Below are positions 60,901 through 64,000 of a DNA stretch of 64,000 bases, piece by piece (the first letter of the stretch is position 1; each line of letters begins with the position of its first letter). The notes beneath the pieces are model-generated. The model did not search any database. It was not told the DNA's origin and saw only the letters and a program-made list of their open reading frames with translations. The position numbers were made by a program, and so were the translations under genes. Source of the stretch: Metopolophium dirhodum (Eukaryota > Arthropoda > Insecta > Hemiptera > Aphididae); assembly GCF_019925205.1 (NCBI RefSeq), contig NC_083560.1, positions 47,352,270-47,416,269 of the forward strand, written 5' to 3'.

Positions 60901-61324
60901 ATGATTTATTTTGTTTTTTATATTTTATATTTAACGAAATTGCTTTGTCTGTGACGTTTATTTGATATAATATTTTGCTTTGATCTAAAGAATGAACCGC
61001 GTCTAGAGAATAGGTAGGTAACTTTTTATATTTTTATTTTTCTGTTTATATTTGTAAGTGGTCATTACTTATTTGTTTCGCTAACATAAAAATATTTTAG
61101 TGTACCTAATTTTGTAGGAAAAATATATGATCCATTAAATATCAGACTCAATTTATTTATCAGTGGAAAATGTGACGTATTTCAGTAGCTATGGTGTCAG
61201 AAGAAAAACGTGGTGTAACGTTATTCATATTTTAATATTGTACCAAGTATTTGAGTGAGTGTAATCAATCTTGTATGATGAAATGTTAAGTATACTTACT
61301 AGTAATACAGTAGGTTTTTCTGTA
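57961..61324. other. AT-rich region, no gene recognised
   Basis: Only short AT-driven frames occur. A poly-T run of about 17 at 60,452, followed by ATTTATTATTAAAATACATC and GGGAAGTTATCCATTGATAA, could be the reversed 3' end of a non-LTR retrotransposon; no coding part is visible. If the promoter at 57.7 kb is real, this would be its transcribed intron. Confidence 0.4.
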
Positions 61325-61328
61325 TTAA

Positions 61329-61754
61329 GAGGACGCTACATGGATATTTTTTGTCTCCGTCTTACATAGTATAACATAGCAAATTTACGCTCAGCAGATC
61401 ACGTTTAACTCGGTTAGTTTAAAAATTAGAGTCAATCAACCTATTACAAAACTGGATGGTAAGATCATCATTATATGTGTTCGCATGTGGGTTTTTTACG
61501 ATAATTCAGGTTTGAAGTGAGATATGTGCATTTATAATTTACAATATATTATATACGCATAACTTCCTAAAAAAATGAACTTTCGTAAAAAAACCCACAT
61601 ACAAACACAATTATTGTACTTACCATCAAGTTTCATAATAGGCCGATTCACTCTAATTTTTAAACTAACGGAACTAAACGTGTTCTCCTGAGCGTACATC
61701 TGCTATGTTACGCACTTGTAAGACGGAGACAACAGATGGCTGTGTAGCGTCCTC
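61329..61754. mobile_element. MITE with TTAA target duplication, ~426 bp, near-hairpin
   Basis: Ends GAGGACGCTACA (left) and TGTAGCGTCCTC (right) are flanked by TTAA on both sides (61,325-61,328 and 61,755-61,758), the piggyBac-type target. The arms extend almost to the centre with TGTCTCCGTCTTAC, TAACATAGCA, AGATCACGTTTA and GGGTTTTTTACGA in mirror order. Non-coding; a truncated relative lies at 480-610. Confidence 0.85.
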
Positions 61755-61758
61755 TTAA

Positions 61759-63040
61759 GATCAGTTTAGAATATGCCAGAATTATCAAACTTAATTACTA
61801 TAGTAAATTTATTGGTTATTATGAGTTTAAAGTATTAAGTTGGATAAAAAGTTTGTGAAATAAAAAAGGTAAGAAGGTGTAGTAAAATAATTTATAAAAT
61901 AATTTTACAGAGAATAATGACTTTTGAAGATAATAACACTAATATTTTACTAATGAGGAAAATAATAATTAAAAGTATGTTCAGTATAATACTTAATATT
62001 AAAGATGTCGGAGCTGGTACGTTTCTAGTATAAGCACATGTCTAACAAGAAAATCTCTCACGCCTCGTAGAATAGTCGGATTTTTAAATTTTTTTTTTTT
62101 ATTTTAAAAAGGGAACGTTTTGCAGGATGGATTAAAGCCAGATTTTAAAACTATAGTAATTATTATAGAAGCTAAAATATACATTTGAATAATTTTCATT
62201 ATGTGTTATTTTTTAAATGAATTTTTCTAGCACCATTTAAAAAAAAAAATTAAATTTGGGCTATGATTCGACCTGCGAAAAGTTCTCTTCTTTCAGATTA
62301 AAAAAAACCATCAAAATCTGACATATTACTAACTAGGTGTGAGAATATTTCCTGTGAAGTCATTTTTTTTTATATAATACACCGTATAATTTCCCCCTAA
62401 AAATAGGTATCGGGATTAGTGAAAAAGCATTATAATTAAGGAAGCAACTAAAATATAAAATTTAATTTTCAAAGTATAATTATTATTCTTATTTCGTAAT
62501 ACTTAATTATGTACACTAAATAAAATATATTTATTGTGTAACACTTTGTGTTTTGAATTATCTACTTTTAATTTAGTTTAGCAGGTGCCCATAGGCACTG
62601 CAAAATAATATTTAAATAATACTGGTTTCGTGTTTACTAGATAAGTAGGAACCTAATATAATTCCATGTCGTTCTTAATCGCAAACCGTCTAAACCCTAA
62701 AGTCGGTTACCAATCGAAAACCAAAGCCTTCCTTAAACCAAAATGCATTTTTAGACTTCTAGGGAAGGCTTTTGCACTGGGTTGACATAAGACCGCTGTT
62801 TCTCCAGCTTACCGTTTCAACAACTATACACCTACCATTAAATATAGATTATAATATTATGTACCCACTATATAGTATATAATATATGACGTACCTACCT
62901 ATAGCTATATATAGGTGGTACACTCCAAGTGCGGGTATCTTCGTCCGTCCGACAGCAGTTAATGTTATACACGTTATATTGTTATCATTATAATAGTTAC
63001 TGTTATTGTGTGTGTTACTGAAACATAATATTATAGAGTA
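61759..63040. other. AT-rich spacer, no gene recognised
   Basis: No exon signal or repeat boundary stands out. Homopolymer A/T runs are frequent near 62,080-62,260. Several GTACCTACCTA-type runs lie at 62,880-62,930. Confidence 0.4.
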
Positions 63041-63044
63041 GTAT

Positions 63045-63560
63045 GCATGTAGGTACCTGATTCGTTCGGGGTTCGTCGACGGCGGCGGCGTATATGCGTA
63101 CGGCTGTGCGGCGAACGAGGAGTGAGCGAAAAACGAAGTTCGCAAAAGTCACAATAAGCGGTGTGAAAAACGGCGATCGGACAAAATGACGGATACTATG
63201 ACCAGTCCGATACAATAAATCGGAGGAGACTCGGCGCCGCCGTGTACGTGTTATATTATCGTTGCGTGTTGGGCGAGTGCGTTCGCGGCCTCTAAATGTC
63301 GAATGTTCGTCGGTACAGTCCGGTGCCGGGTATTTAATTGATTCCCACCAGGCGAATTCGGGGCGGTGGCAGAGTGCGAAAGCCTGTGGAAAGCGAAAAA
63401 AAAAAAAACCGCGCACCGGTTCGCCCGCGTCAACCGCAGCCGCCGAATACCACTACCACGGTCACGGCCGCCGTATGTTTATTATAGGTACCGGTTTGGC
63501 CGAAGACGCCGCGAAACCGACGTGCCGACCGACGCAAATCTCGATCATTACTAGATAGGT
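63045..63560. promoter_or_regulatory. CpG-rich island near the right edge
   Basis: The strongest CpG density in the window outside exons: CGTCGACGGCGGCGGCG, CGGCGCCGCCGTGTACG, CGCCGAATACC, GGCCGAAGACGCCGCG. Overlapping frames on both strands up to 133 codons are typical of GC-rich DNA, and none shows a domain. It is probably the promoter/5' leader of a gene outside or with distant exons; direction is not determinable. Confidence 0.4.
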
Positions 63561-64000
63561 ATAATCAATGTGTTATGTATTTATGTAACAATATTATTGT
63601 AACGTAGTTATGCGAGAAACGATAAATATTTTAATAGTATAGTCTATAAGAACTATAATAGTCACGTGACGTTTTCCAGGACTTCCACAGGAAACTTTTT
63701 TTTTTGGGGGGGGGGAGGATGATTTAGTGTAATCACACGGTATAATATCATAGAAATAACTGCAAGGACTTATAGAAAAACTTGGGATCACTGTATACCT
63801 TATGAATTTATGATACATATTTTTGGTGTCGATAAATTAAATAACACTCTTAAATATATTAAATTGTATTACATGGGTATGCAGAGCTTCTCCTCAAAAT
63901 CTCCTTATTATTATTATTATATAGTCACGATTCATAAATAATATGTATGAAATATTATAGGTATTTATTATTAAAAAAATGTTGGTGAGTATTTAATAAA

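Noticed and set aside
63015..63416. 133-codon minus-strand frame in the CpG island
   Set aside because: GC-rich DNA keeps several overlapping frames open on both strands; Arg-rich composition without motifs gives no support for coding.

Overview
The window is nuclear DNA of a hemipteran insect, almost certainly an aphid. The evidence is the very AT-rich, transposon-dense sequence with many short GTACCTACCTA-type stretches, small phase-conserved exons joined by GT-AG introns, and recognisable insect-type proteins. I found no operons, CRISPR arrays, rRNA or intact tRNA genes. Four spliced protein genes can be supported, and they occupy only a small part of the 64 kb.

Layout. 1-16.4 kb has no intact host gene. 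It is a graveyard of nested mobile elements: a large ~1.9 kb palindrome with a second element inserted in one arm, a hAT-type MITE, a decayed retroelement reading protease-like > macro-domain-like > OTU-like, a dimeric tandem repeat, LTR-like blocks in both orientations, a tRNA-derived SINE, and truncated copies of one abundant repeat family (here called the GATTCTGAGCG family). 16,761-21,114 (+) is the TFIIA gamma subunit in four exons. 23,486-31,168 (+) is BUD13 in six exons, with a deletion derivative of a Tigger/pogo transposon in intron 1 and a hAT transposase tail in intron 4. 31.4-38.1 kb is repetitive: a degenerate ~105-145 bp tandem repeat, a long GATTCTGAGCG-family copy, a 1,002 bp hAT-like element with a perfect 8 bp target duplication, and a ~255 bp tandem array that includes the end of the family element. 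39,040-45,424 (-) is condensin subunit CAP-H (barren) in twelve exons. 51,249-55,260 (-) is a two-exon gene for a secreted or membrane-targeted Osiris/DUF1676-like protein. 55.3-64 kb has no recognisable gene, but holds a TTAA-flanked MITE, a strong TATA+initiator core promoter with no identified gene, and a CpG-rich stretch near the right edge.

How the genes relate. TFIIA gamma (transcription initiation), BUD13 (RES complex, splicing and pre-mRNA retention) and CAP-H (mitotic chromosome condensation) are unrelated housekeeping genes. Each sits between transposon-rich spacers with its own start region. The last gene is more likely cuticle- or epithelium-related. In all four genes the exon junctions keep the reading frame, which is the main support for the models. 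Exons were found by reading and by recalled family similarity; no alignment or RNA evidence was available.
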